Below, piece by piece: positions 1 to 6,737 of a stretch of DNA of 11,547 nucleotides. The position numbers and the translations under genes are program-made. The notes under the pieces were generated by a model. That model did no database searches and was not told the DNA's origin. It saw nothing but the letters and a program-made list of their open reading frames with translations. Source of the stretch: CAIKMD01 sp036490955 (GTDB lineage Bacteria; Pseudomonadota; Alphaproteobacteria; ATCC43930; CGMCC-115725); NCBI GenBank assembly GCA_036490955.1, contig DASXCX010000161.1, forward strand, positions 1-11,547. Direction: 5' to 3'. Positions within the stretch are counted from its first letter, which is position 1. Every line of letters begins with the position of its first letter.

Positions 1-164
1 GCATCGGCGGCAGCCACGCGCAACGCGATTTTTTCATGAAGCTGTTGATCGATTCCGCGGTGAAGGCTGGCCGTAACGACATCGCGCGCGATCTGCTGCG
101 CAAGCGGCTGACGGCGCGACCCGGCAATCGTTGGGCGAAGATGATGACCGAGCGCGTCTCTTAA
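1..164 (+). CDS. TPR-repeat protein, C-terminal fragment (TPR38-like)
   Basis: Only the last 53 or so codons are present; the reading frame enters from the left edge (first whole codon at position 3) and stops with TAA at 162-164. The visible end begins IGGSHAQRDFFMKLLIDSA and continues with an Ala/Leu/Arg helical stretch (residues around GRNDIARDLLRKRLTARPGN). From memory of the family, a GGSHAQRD block followed by an ALL.ER...P helix is how bacterial tetratricopeptide-repeat proteins related to TTC38 finish, so that is the likely identity. The role of those proteins is not well defined. The gene meets the oppositely oriented flavoprotein gene 2 nt after its stop, with no room for an intrinsic terminator. 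The assignment rests on a short tail only. Confidence 0.55.
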   Translation, partial: IGGSHAQRDFFMKLLIDSAVKAGRNDIARDLLRKRLTARPGNRWAKMMTERVS

Positions 165-166
165 TT

Positions 167-1567
167 CTAGTTCGCGGCGATGTGCTCGGCGGCGAGCAAG
201 CCGAGCACGAAGGCTTTCGACAAGCCGCCGACATAGCCGGCGCGCGGTCCGCCTTCAAGCCCGGCGACCGGTGTGCCGACGGTGTAAAGCCCCGGGAAGG
301 GCGCGCCCGCAGGCGTTTGCGCCTGTGCGTTCGCATCGATGACGACACCGCCCATCGTGCCGGTGATTCCGGCGCAGAGCGGCACGGCGTGGAAAGGTGC
401 TTTGGCGATCGGCATCGGCTTGTGCTTGCGGACGCTGCGCGACACCGGTAATGCCGCGAAATCGCCGCGCGCGACGGCGTCGTTATGGGAGGCAACCGTC
501 GCGGCAAGCGCGTCGGCCGGCGCGCCGATCTGCGCGGCGAGGCTCGCGAGGTCAGGCGCCGTGGTCACCTTTCCGCCCGCGTTCGTCATCGTCGGATTGA
601 TAGGCGGTAGGAGGCTGATCTTTGGCTCATTCCGCCAAATCGTGTCGTCCATGATGAGATGGCTCGACAGCGGATCGGCCAACTGCGCGATCGCATTTGC
701 CATGCATACGCCGCCGACCCCTTCATCGGTGAAGCGTTGGCCGCTCCGATCGATCAGGATCGCAATCTCGGCGGCCGCGTCGCAATGCGGATAGGGCCAT
801 AGTTGATTGTTCGTCATGGCGTCTTTGTGATGAACATGACCGTAGAACTTGCCGAAGCCGCCGATCGCGGCGCCGGCCGCCTCGGCCATGCGGATCCCGT
901 CGCCTTGCGAACCGCTCCAGGCGCGGCACAGCACGCGATCCGGATGCGGTGTGATATAGCGCGCCAGCATTTCGTGATTGGCCGGAAAGCCGCCATCGGC
1001 GATCACGACGGCCCTCGCTTCGATTCGTACGCGCTCGCCGTGACGGATCGCCTCGACGCCGCTGCAAGCGCCGTCGGTGACGATCAGCTTTTCGGCTTTC
1101 GTGCCGCGCAGGACCTCGCCGCCTCGTTCCTTGATCTGTGCTTCGAGCAGACGCATCGTGACATCGCCACCGTGACCTTCCCAATCGAGCCCGGCTTGAA
1201 GGCGTCGCGGCGGCGCCAACACCTGATGGGCTGGCTGGTCTTTATCCGGTATGCGCTGGACGAAGCGACCACCTTGTGCGCCGAGCCATTCGAGCGTCCG
1301 CTTGCCGTTCTGTGCCACGGCACGCGCCATTTCGGGTCGGGCAGCTTCGCCGCCGCCCTTGAGGATTGCCTCTTCGAGCAGAGCCGGATCGCTGAGGATC
1401 GAGCTTCCCATGACGTTGATGACGCCGTTCGTCCAGCGCGATGCGCAGAGATAACGCTCATCGCTGCCTTGCTCGAGCACGGCCACGCGCTGACCGAGTT
1501 GCGCCGCGCGGCACGCCGTAACCAGACCAGAAAATCCTCCGCCGATAGTCACGACATCAAATCGCAT
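167..1567 (-). CDS. FAD-dependent dehydrogenase, fumarate reductase/ketosteroid dehydrogenase superfamily
   Basis: This 466-residue protein belongs to the FAD_binding_2 flavoproteins, which oxidise or reduce carbon-carbon bonds (fumarate reductase flavoprotein, 3-ketosteroid dehydrogenase, tricarballylate dehydrogenase). Visible signs are the N-terminal dinucleotide motif IGGGFSGL (residues 8-15) with the ribose-binding acidic residue E32, a second FAD segment AVVIADGGF (187-195), GDGIRMAEAAGA (222-233), RFTDEG (278-283), GTMGGVVID (403-411) and the C-terminal PGLYTVG...RAGYVGGLSKAF block that closes the FAD site. No signal peptide, heme or iron-sulphur motif is visible, so it is probably a cytoplasmic single-subunit enzyme. 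The ATG at 1567 is chosen over the in-frame TTG at 1570 because AGGAG lies 6 nt upstream of the ATG and only 3 nt from the TTG. It is divergent from the SBP1-aldolase-SBP2 cluster with about 59 nt between starts, which suggests shared control. The substrate is unknown. Confidence 0.88.
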   Translation of the reverse strand: MRFDVVTIGGGFSGLVTACRAAQLGQRVAVLEQGSDERYLCASRWTNGVINVMGSSILSDPALLEEAILKGGGEAARPEMARAVAQNGKRTLEWLGAQGGRFVQRIPDKDQPAHQVLAPPRRLQAGLDWEGHGGDVTMRLLEAQIKERGGEVLRGTKAEKLIVTDGACSGVEAIRHGERVRIEARAVVIADGGFPANHEMLARYITPHPDRVLCRAWSGSQGDGIRMAEAAGAAIGGFGKFYGHVHHKDAMTNNQLWPYPHCDAAAEIAILIDRSGQRFTDEGVGGVCMANAIAQLADPLSSHLIMDDTIWRNEPKISLLPPINPTMTNAGGKVTTAPDLASLAAQIGAPADALAATVASHNDAVARGDFAALPVSRSVRKHKPMPIAKAPFHAVPLCAGITGTMGGVVIDANAQAQTPAGAPFPGLYTVGTPVAGLEGGPRAGYVGGLSKAFVLGLLAAEHIAAN

Positions 1568-1626
1568 CAACTGCTCCTCTTTTGTATGATCCTAATCCGG
1601 ACGACGGCCCGACGGGGAGGGGCTTG

Positions 1627-2628
1627 GTGCGAATGGTAGGGGTGATGGTGCGGATAGGTGCATGGGCGCTGGCCGGTTTGCTGTTCGCGACCGGCGCGCG
1701 GGCGGAAACGATCAAGGTCGGTATTCTGAAAGTCGGCGCGTCTGGGCCGGTCTATCTTGCCGAGGAGCGCGGCTATTTCGGTGCGGAAGGCTTTGAGGTC
1801 ACGCTGGAGAATTTCGGTGCTGGCCAGGCGGTTGCCGTCGCGGTTGCTTCCGGCGACATCGATATCGGCGTCACGGGCCTGACGGCTGGTCTCTACAACC
1901 TTGCGAGCGGCGGTCAGATTCGCGTCATTGCCGGACTGCATCGCGAAGTGCCCAGCTTCCATACGCTCGGCTATTTCGTTTCGAAACGTGCTTATGCTGC
2001 GGGCCTTATCTCGCTCAAAGACGTTGCCGGGCATTCGATGGCGATCACGACCGTCGGCTCGACCACCCACTACGCGGTCGCGATGCTGGCAATGAAATAC
2101 GGCTTCCCGCTCGACAGCGTGCGTATCCTGCCGTTGCAGAACAACAGCAACAGCGCCGCGGCGGTGATCGGCGGGCAGGCCGACGCCGCGATGGCCGCGG
2201 GCACGATGGAGACGCAAATCGAACAAAGCGGCGCCAGGCTTCTCGGCTGGGTCGGGGACGAAACCCCGTGGCAGATCGGCTCGATCTTCGTTCAGACCAA
2301 GACGGCGGATGAGCGAGGCGACATGCTCAAGCATTTCCTGGCGGCCCTGTCGAAAGGCGCGCGCGATTATCACGACGCGTTCACCAATGCCCAGGAGACG
2401 CGCGCCGACGGGCCGGGCGCGCCGGCTGCGCTCGCGATCATGGTCAAGTATCTCGGCGGCACGGCCGCCGATCTCGACACGCAAATCCCTTATGTCGACC
2501 CGCATCTGGGCCTCGACGTCAAGGATATGGCGCGCCAGATCGACTGGTATCGGTCGCAAGGCATGGTGAAAGGCGATATCACCGTCGATAAATTGATCGA
2601 TAAACGCTACGGCGTGCCGTTGCATTGA
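1627..2628 (+). CDS. ABC-transporter periplasmic solute-binding protein (SBP1, NMT1/SsuA-like)
   Basis: This is a secreted binding protein of the nitrate/sulfonate/thiamine-precursor class (SsuA/TauA/THI5 fold). An n-region with Arg, a hydrophobic stretch (AWALAGLLFATGARA) and a likely cut after ARA give a Sec signal peptide of about 26 residues, followed by ETIKVGILK, AEERGYFGAEGFEV and the LKDVAGHSMAITTVGS hinge typical of the fold. Start choice: GTG 1627 lies 6 nt after GGAGG (1616-1620); ATG 1633 and ATG 1645 are in frame and possible, and a TTG at 1582 would lengthen the protein but has no ribosome site and spoils the signal peptide. TATGAT at 1585-1590 could be the -10 box; its -35 is poor. 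It is first of three genes with the aldolase 26 nt downstream. It is clearly paralogous to SBP3 on the other strand. No permease or ATPase gene is nearby, and the ligand is unknown. Confidence 0.87.
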   Translation: MRMVGVMVRIGAWALAGLLFATGARAETIKVGILKVGASGPVYLAEERGYFGAEGFEVTLENFGAGQAVAVAVASGDIDIGVTGLTAGLYNLASGGQIRVIAGLHREVPSFHTLGYFVSKRAYAAGLISLKDVAGHSMAITTVGSTTHYAVAMLAMKYGFPLDSVRILPLQNNSNSAAAVIGGQADAAMAAGTMETQIEQSGARLLGWVGDETPWQIGSIFVQTKTADERGDMLKHFLAALSKGARDYHDAFTNAQETRADGPGAPAALAIMVKYLGGTAADLDTQIPYVDPHLGLDVKDMARQIDWYRSQGMVKGDITVDKLIDKRYGVPLH

Positions 2629-2654
2629 CGGCCGTTGCCCAGAGGAGATGAGGG

Positions 2655-3380
2655 ATGGCATCCGAAACCGAGTTGCGCGAGCAGCTTGCGACTTGCGCCC
2701 GCATCATGGCGATGCAGGGCCTGCTCGGCCTGCATGGCCATATCAGCGTCTTCCAGCCGGAGACGCAGCGCATGTTGATTTCGCCCGGCGCGGGCTCCGA
2801 CAAGGCCAATCTCTGCGCCGACGACATGGTGCTGGCGGGGCTCGACGGCAAGGCCGTGGACGGCAAGCGGCCGCCGCTCGAATGGCCGATCCACACCGCG
2901 ATCCACGCGGCGCGCGACGACGCGCTTGCCATCGCGCATCTCCATCCGCCTTACGCGACACTATTCTCGATTTCGCAGCGCGAATACCGGCCGATCACCA
3001 TGCATAGCGGGCTTTTCGGCAAGGGCATCGCGACGTATCGCGAGGCGCATCTCATCACCAGCGTCGATCGCGGCCAGCGTTTGAAAGCGGCGTTGGGCGA
3101 CAAGCGCGCCGCCTTCCAGCGCGGCCATGGCATCACCGTCGTCGCGCGCAACATCGCGGAGATGCTGCACATCACGCTATGCTTGGAGAACGATGCGCTG
3201 AAGACGCTGCAGGCGGCGACCCTTGGCGAGCTCGGGACGCTGAGTGCCGAGGAAGTGGCATCGCTGGAAAAGGAAATCACGCTCGAAATGGTGGCGCCGC
3301 GCACCTGGGCCTATCTCACGACGCTGGAGGCGCGCTGGGATCGCCAGCCGAATTCGGGCCGCGCGCCGCTCTTTCCATAA
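2655..3380 (+). CDS. Class II aldolase/adducin-family protein
   Basis: This 241-residue cytoplasmic protein has the length and layout of the zinc-dependent class II aldolases (L-fuculose-phosphate, L-ribulose-phosphate epimerase and related lyases). The active-site set is complete: E76 in PLEWPIH, H95 and H97 in AHLHPP, and H158 in RGHG. The separations (19 residues from Glu to first His, 61 from second to third His) match E73/H92/H94/H155 of E. coli FucA. The N-terminal phosphate-binding loop is altered: GLHGHISV stands where SGN(V/L)SVR is usual, so a phosphorylated sugar substrate should not be assumed; decarboxylases and non-sugar lyases also occur in the family. AGAGGAG at 2641-2647 lies 7 nt before the ATG. 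It sits between two binding-protein genes with 26- and 25-nt gaps, so it is probably co-transcribed and acts on the imported compound or a product of it. Confidence 0.88.
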   Translation: MASETELREQLATCARIMAMQGLLGLHGHISVFQPETQRMLISPGAGSDKANLCADDMVLAGLDGKAVDGKRPPLEWPIHTAIHAARDDALAIAHLHPPYATLFSISQREYRPITMHSGLFGKGIATYREAHLITSVDRGQRLKAALGDKRAAFQRGHGITVVARNIAEMLHITLCLENDALKTLQAATLGELGTLSAEEVASLEKEITLEMVAPRTWAYLTTLEARWDRQPNSGRAPLFP

Positions 3381-3405
3381 AGCAAAAACCGAACGGGGGG
3401 ACGAT

Positions 3406-4410
3406 ATGCGGACGTTTTTCAGCCTGATGGCTGCGGGCCTCGCGTTGCTCGTCGCGGGAAACGCCGAGGCACAGAGCGACAAGCTCACGATCGCTGTCGG
3501 CGGCAAGACGATCATCGCCTATCTGCCGCTGCCGATCGCCTATTATCACGGTGATTTCAAGGCCGAAGGTCTCGATGTCGATATCCAGGACGTGCAGAAC
3601 GGGCCGAAAGCGGTCGAAGCGCTGGTTGGCGGCAGTGCCGATATGGTCTATGGCGCGATCGACTACGCCTTCCTGTTACAGCCCAAGGGCGTCGATATCG
3701 TCTCGCTGTTCCTCGGCGCCAACCTCTCTGCGATCGTCCTCGGCCTGCCGCCCGACAAGGCGCGCGCCTATAAGGGACCGGCCGATATGAGGGGTATGAC
3801 CATCGGCGTGACGGGCCCCGGCGGCGCGGCCGAGAACATGCTGCGCATTATCCTGAACAAGGGCGGATTGAAACTGACCGATGTGACCTCGGTCGGCGTG
3901 GGGTCGGGCGCGACGGCGATCGCGGCCATGGAGACCGGCAAGATCCAGGGCATCGTCCTCGCCGATCCGGTCATCATGCGGCTGACGGTCGATGGCTTCA
4001 TCCTGCCGGTTGTCGACACGCGGACTCTGGCCGGCCAGACCTTCGTCTACGGCGGGCCGGCGGCGCTTGCAGGGGCGACCACCACGGCGGATTACGTCCG
4101 GACCCATCGCGATCTGGTCCAGCACTATGTCAATGCACTGGTGAAAGCTGTGAAATGGTTGCACACCGCCCCGAACGAAGAAATCGTGAGGCTTCTGCCC
4201 AGTGAGTTTTACGGCGGCGACAAGGATATCTTCGACAAGGTCCTCAGCGCCAATAAGGGCATTTATACCGCCGATGGCCGAACGACCGGCCTGGAACAGC
4301 AGAACGCCTATCAGCAGGTGCTCGATACCGGGCGGCTGAGTCCAAGCCAGCCGATCGATCTCAAGAAGATCTTCGTGACGGAGTTCCTCGATAAGGCCAA
4401 CGGCAAATAG
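3406..4410 (+). CDS. ABC-transporter periplasmic solute-binding protein (SBP2)
   Basis: This 334-residue protein starts at ATG 3406, 5 nt after a GGGGGG ribosome site (3395-3400). A signal peptide (MRTFFSLMAAGLALLVAGNAEA, cut near residue 22) is followed by DKLTIAVGGKTIIAYLPLPI, YYHGDFKAEGLDVDI, a PADMRGMTIGVTGPGG hinge and an EKIQG-like AMETGKIQGIVLADP segment. This is the order seen in NMT1/SsuA-type periplasmic receptors for nitrate, sulfonates, taurine or pyrimidine precursors. It differs widely from SBP1 and SBP3 and lacks their shared VGDE.PWQ and QIDWY.SQGM blocks, so it probably recognises another ligand. It is the last gene of the SBP1-aldolase-SBP2 cluster. Its stop lies 11 nt from the stop of the opposing lipoprotein gene, with no terminator between them. 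Confidence 0.88.
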   Translation: MRTFFSLMAAGLALLVAGNAEAQSDKLTIAVGGKTIIAYLPLPIAYYHGDFKAEGLDVDIQDVQNGPKAVEALVGGSADMVYGAIDYAFLLQPKGVDIVSLFLGANLSAIVLGLPPDKARAYKGPADMRGMTIGVTGPGGAAENMLRIILNKGGLKLTDVTSVGVGSGATAIAAMETGKIQGIVLADPVIMRLTVDGFILPVVDTRTLAGQTFVYGGPAALAGATTTADYVRTHRDLVQHYVNALVKAVKWLHTAPNEEIVRLLPSEFYGGDKDIFDKVLSANKGIYTADGRTTGLEQQNAYQQVLDTGRLSPSQPIDLKKIFVTEFLDKANGK

Positions 4411-4421
4411 CGCCGCTAGCC

Positions 4422-5135
4422 TCATCGGCCGCGCGGGATGACGATGGGAACGATGGTTGTGCCGGATGAAACGGGCACAGGCAGGGGATTCGTCGCATCG
4501 GTCGATTCGAAATCGCGAACGACCCCCCCATCGTCGAAATAGACGGCGAGGAATTTCGTCGCGCGCTCGCGCGCAGTGATGTTGTCTTGCACAAAGCTAT
4601 AGAGCGCGGCGTGGCCTTTTTGCATCGAGATGACGGGGAACATGACCTCGCCTGCGGGCGCGCCGAACAAATTGGTCACGTCAGCCTGGGTGGTTATCCC
4701 CCGTTGCAGCTGTCCGACTTTGCCGTCGTCGAAATTCGTCGAGTCGTTGTCGAAGCTGCTGGCGGAGCTGTATCCAACCAGCTTCCCGTCGAGGAATTCG
4801 AGGTGCAGCGTTCTCTGCGAGCGAACGCCGGCAAACTGGCCGACGAGCTGCTGACCGACGGTGTCGATATAGCCGTAGACCATGTTGTCGTAGTGTCCGG
4901 GCACCTTCACCGACGTAAAAATCGGAGGGGCGGGCGGGGCGGTCGCGGTTTCGACCGAGGCCACGGTTGAGCTATTTTTGCTCAGCGGGTCGCCCAGCAT
5001 GGCGGTCGCCTGTTGCGGGGTGGTGACCCCGAGCTGCAGCGCGCCTTTCGCGGGCATGGTGAAGTTCTTGCCCGCGCCGCAGCCAGCCAACAGCAGGACA
5101 AGGGCCGCAACCGCGGCCTGATTTCCGAATTTCAT
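4422..5135 (-). CDS. Lipoprotein with two BamE/SmpA-like units
   Basis: This 237-residue protein has a lipoprotein signal with lipobox LAGC and lipidated Cys19. Residue +2 is Gly rather than Asp, so the outer membrane is the expected site. Two copies of a BamE/SmpA/OmlA-like unit are visible: LQLGVTTPQQATAMLGDP (33-50) with LEFLDGKLVGYSSASS (112-127), and LQRGITTQADVTNLFGAP (143-160) with VYFDDGGVVRDFESTD (198-213). In BamE the equivalent parts are the helix ending in GxP and the strand Y.FD..G.V. BamE itself has one such unit in about 110 residues. A Pro/Ala linker (66-72) lies inside the first unit. The ATG has a GGGGGG site 3 nt upstream. The neighbours are unrelated. The role is unknown: an envelope assembly or structural lipoprotein is a guess, and genuine bamE normally sits elsewhere. 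Confidence 0.75.
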   Translation of the reverse strand: MKFGNQAAVAALVLLLAGCGAGKNFTMPAKGALQLGVTTPQQATAMLGDPLSKNSSTVASVETATAPPAPPIFTSVKVPGHYDNMVYGYIDTVGQQLVGQFAGVRSQRTLHLEFLDGKLVGYSSASSFDNDSTNFDDGKVGQLQRGITTQADVTNLFGAPAGEVMFPVISMQKGHAALYSFVQDNITARERATKFLAVYFDDGGVVRDFESTDATNPLPVPVSSGTTIVPIVIPRGR

Positions 5136-5174
5136 GAGCCCCCCGTACTAGACGGATGCTACTCTAATCGTCGA

Positions 5175-5293
5175 TACCACCAGTTTCCAGGGTTCGTTGT
5201 AGAGGGCAACGAAAACCGCGGAGGACCTCGCGTAGACGGTCGAGCCAAAAGCCGGGGCTCGACAAGCGACTCGCTTAAGGGCTTCTTCTTTTT
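5175..5293 (+). ncRNA. Candidate structured small RNA (stem-loop cluster with T-rich end)
   Basis: This lies between two divergently transcribed genes (starts at 5135 and 5488). Four stem-loops follow each other on the plus strand: TTCGTTG/CAACGAA (5193-5199 with 5207-5213); CGC-GAG/CTCGCG with one bulge (5217-5223 with 5227-5232); GTCGAGCC/GGCTCGAC (5239-5246 with 5256-5263); and AAGCG/CGCTT (5264-5268 with 5272-5276). A pyrimidine tract TTCTTCTTTTT (5283-5293) follows, as at the end of a factor-independent transcript. TCTAAT at 5163-5168 could be a -10 box; no good -35 is seen. It matches none of the RNA families I can check by motif (tmRNA, RNase P RNA, SRP RNA). It could instead be a terminator or leader structure. 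The ends given are guesses. Confidence 0.33.
5283..5293 (+). terminator. Possible intrinsic terminator tract
   Basis: TTCTTCTTTTT follows the short AAGCG-act-CGCTT hairpin after 6 nt, or closes an alternative stem in which AAGCC (5249-5253) pairs with GGCTT (5280-5284). It would end a plus-strand transcript begun in the 5140-5200 region. The interrupted T-run and the gap make it weaker than a textbook terminator. Confidence 0.3.
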
Positions 5294-5341
5294 AGAACAG
5301 GAAGTTCTTGTCTCAATTTAACAGGATTTCTCAGTAAGGAA

Positions 5342-5380
5342 CTTTCCGATTGGAGGCCGGGTGGGGGACGAATCGGAAAG
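5342..5380. repeat. 10-bp perfect inverted repeat upstream of the histone-like gene
   Basis: CTTTCCGATT (5342-5351) is matched exactly by its reverse complement AATCGGAAAG (5371-5380) across a G-rich 19-nt spacer. It lies about 35 nt upstream of the proposed -35 of the following gene. The arms are centred about 29 bp (nearly three helical turns) apart, which would suit a dimeric or looping regulator; as RNA it would form a stem-loop. No T-run follows on either strand, so it is not a terminator. Confidence 0.5.
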
Positions 5381-5414
5381 CTTGAATAAAAACCATAGCT
5401 TCGCGCGATTTTCT

Positions 5415-5442
5415 CTTGCTCTCCGTTCGCCCCGGTTACAAT
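5415..5442 (+). promoter_or_regulatory. Probable sigma-70-type promoter of the histone-like gene
   Basis: TACAAT at 5437-5442 differs from TATAAT by one base, and CTTGCT/TTGCTC at 5415-5421 gives a -35-like box with a 15- to 16-nt spacer. Transcription would start near 5449, giving a leader of about 39 nt. That leader begins with a small hairpin, CCCAG (5453-5457) pairing with CTGGG (5465-5469), just ahead of the GGAGG ribosome site (5477-5481). Confidence 0.45.
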
Positions 5443-5487
5443 TTGGCGGCGACCCAGGGCTCTGCTGGGACCAGTTGGAGGAAAGCG

Positions 5488-5937
5488 ATGCCATCCCGCA
5501 AAAAAGCGGCTCCCAAGAAGAAAGCGGGGAAGCCGGCCGGTAAAAAGGCCGCGACGAAGGCGACCAAGAAATCCGCACCCGTCCGGAAACCCGCCGCTTC
5601 AAATGCGCTCGCCCCGATCGCTGCAGCGCCCGCCGGGCGCCCCGTCCAACTAGCGACGTCATCAGGTAATTCCCAGCCGCGGCCTGCCGCCGTCCGGCCG
5701 CTGAACCCCGGCCAGGTCGCCACCGCAGCCCAGGCGGAGGAACGCCGCAAGGCGGCGACCCGCAAGCTCTTTGCCCGAATTCGCTCGCTGGAGGCGATCG
5801 TCGGCGCCGATCTGCGCAAGCGCGGCAGCCTGCTGCTCTCCCAAGCCGTCGATCAGTGGTATGCCGAGGCGACCAGCGCCACGGCCAGCGATGTCTCCAT
5901 CACCAACGCCGCCCGCGCCGTTATTTCCCAGCTCTAG
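5488..5937 (+). CDS. Small basic protein with histone-H1-like Lys/Ala tail
   Basis: The ATG at 5488 follows GGAGG (5477-5481) by 6 nt, giving 149 residues; the frame is open further upstream but without a ribosome site. Residues 1-30 hold 11 lysines in KKAAPKKK- and AATKATKK-type repeats, resembling the tails of bacterial H1-like proteins and of AlgP. Residues 31-75 are Pro/Ala-rich and probably unstructured. Residues 76-149 are predicted by eye to be helical (AQAEERRKAATRKLFARIR, ADLRKRGSLLLSQAVDQWY, then SDVSITNAARAVISQL), and I recognise no domain there. DNA or RNA binding through the tail is the natural inference; the C-terminal part may oligomerise or bind a partner. There is no signal peptide. 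It ends 15 nt from the opposing SDR stop. It has its own promoter and a preceding inverted repeat, so it is probably monocistronic. Confidence 0.75.
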   Translation: MPSRKKAAPKKKAGKPAGKKAATKATKKSAPVRKPAASNALAPIAAAPAGRPVQLATSSGNSQPRPAAVRPLNPGQVATAAQAEERRKAATRKLFARIRSLEAIVGADLRKRGSLLLSQAVDQWYAEATSATASDVSITNAARAVISQL

Positions 5938-5952
5938 TCCCGCCCGCCTTCC

Positions 5953-6711
5953 CTAAAGCCGCAAGCCGCCGCTCGCCTCGATCACCTGGCCGGTGACCCA
6001 GTGCGCCTGCGCCGACGCGAGGAAGGCGACGACATCTGCGATATCCTCCGGTTCGCCGACTCGACCGAGAATCGTCTCGGCGGCGATCTGCTGGGCGGAT
6101 GCCGGATCGCGGGCGAGGGGATTGAGATCGGTCCGCGTCGCGCCCGGGGCGACCGCGTTGACGGTGATGCCGCGGGTCCCGAGGCGCTTGGCAGTCGAAA
6201 GCGTCAGCGATTGCAGTGCGGCCTTGGCCGCGGCATAGAGCGGCGTTTCGGCATAGGATATGCGCGCCGCGGTCGAGCTGATGTTGACGATGCGGCCACC
6301 GTCGACGAGGCGCGGCACCGCCTGCTGCATGACGAAAAACGGCGCGCGCAGATTGATCGCGATCATGCGCTCGAAGTCATCGGGCGTCACATCCTCGATC
6401 GGCTGGCGGCTGCCGATGCCGGCGTTGTTGACGAGGATATCGAGGCGTGGCCGGTCGCCGCGCTGACGCAGCGAGGCATCGAAAGCGACGAAAAGCTGCT
6501 CCGCGGCGGACGGCTCGGCGAAATCGACGGCGATGGCGAAAGCCGTCCCGCCGTTGGCGGCGATCGCTCCGACGACCGCCTGGGCGGCGGCGCGGTCGCG
6601 GTTGAAATGCACCGCGACTAGCGCGCCGTCCGAGCCGAGCCGCAACGCGATGGCGCGGCCGATGCCACGGCTGGCGCCGGTGACGAGCGCGATCTTTCCC
6701 TCGAGCGGCAT
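5953..6711 (-). CDS. SDR-family NAD(P)-dependent oxidoreductase
   Basis: This 252-residue classical short-chain dehydrogenase/reductase is of FabG-like length. Visible are the cofactor motif TGASRGIG (11-18), NNAG (95-98), N120, catalytic S146, Y159 and K163 (YAAAK), the NAVAPGATRTD segment after the active site (185-195) and the typical WVTGQVIEASGG end. The residue after strand beta-2 (HFNRDR, 35-40) is not the acidic one that marks NAD-preferring enzymes, and an Arg follows, so NADPH is somewhat more likely. The ATG at 6711 fits the family start MPLEGKIALVTG. No clear ribosome site precedes it, but SBP3 stops 26 nt upstream, so translation may be coupled; an in-frame GTG at 6729 is the alternative. 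Probably transcribed with SBP3. The substrate is unknown. Confidence 0.9.
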   Translation of the reverse strand: MPLEGKIALVTGASRGIGRAIALRLGSDGALVAVHFNRDRAAAQAVVGAIAANGGTAFAIAVDFAEPSAAEQLFVAFDASLRQRGDRPRLDILVNNAGIGSRQPIEDVTPDDFERMIAINLRAPFFVMQQAVPRLVDGGRIVNISSTAARISYAETPLYAAAKAALQSLTLSTAKRLGTRGITVNAVAPGATRTDLNPLARDPASAQQIAAETILGRVGEPEDIADVVAFLASAQAHWVTGQVIEASGGLRL

Positions 6712-6737
6712 TGAGACGGGCGCGCCCACGATGCGGC

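Noticed and set aside
803..1639. 278-codon open frame antisense to the flavoprotein
   Set aside because: The opposite strand carries full FAD-binding motifs. This frame is low in recognisable structure and is a GC-bias artefact.
1567..2661. 364-codon open frame antisense to SBP1
   Set aside because: It lies opposite a binding-protein gene with signal peptide, ribosome site and family motifs. Its translation is Arg/Asp/Ala-rich without domains, as expected of the complement of high-GC codons.
5290..5310. Small AGAAC/GTTCT inverted repeat
   Set aside because: Only 5 bp, with AT-rich flanks and no T-run in a useful position; expected by chance.
5013..5321. 102-codon plus-strand frame across the lipoprotein start and the intergenic region
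   Set aside because: No ribosome site and no family motif; it runs through the stem-loop cluster.
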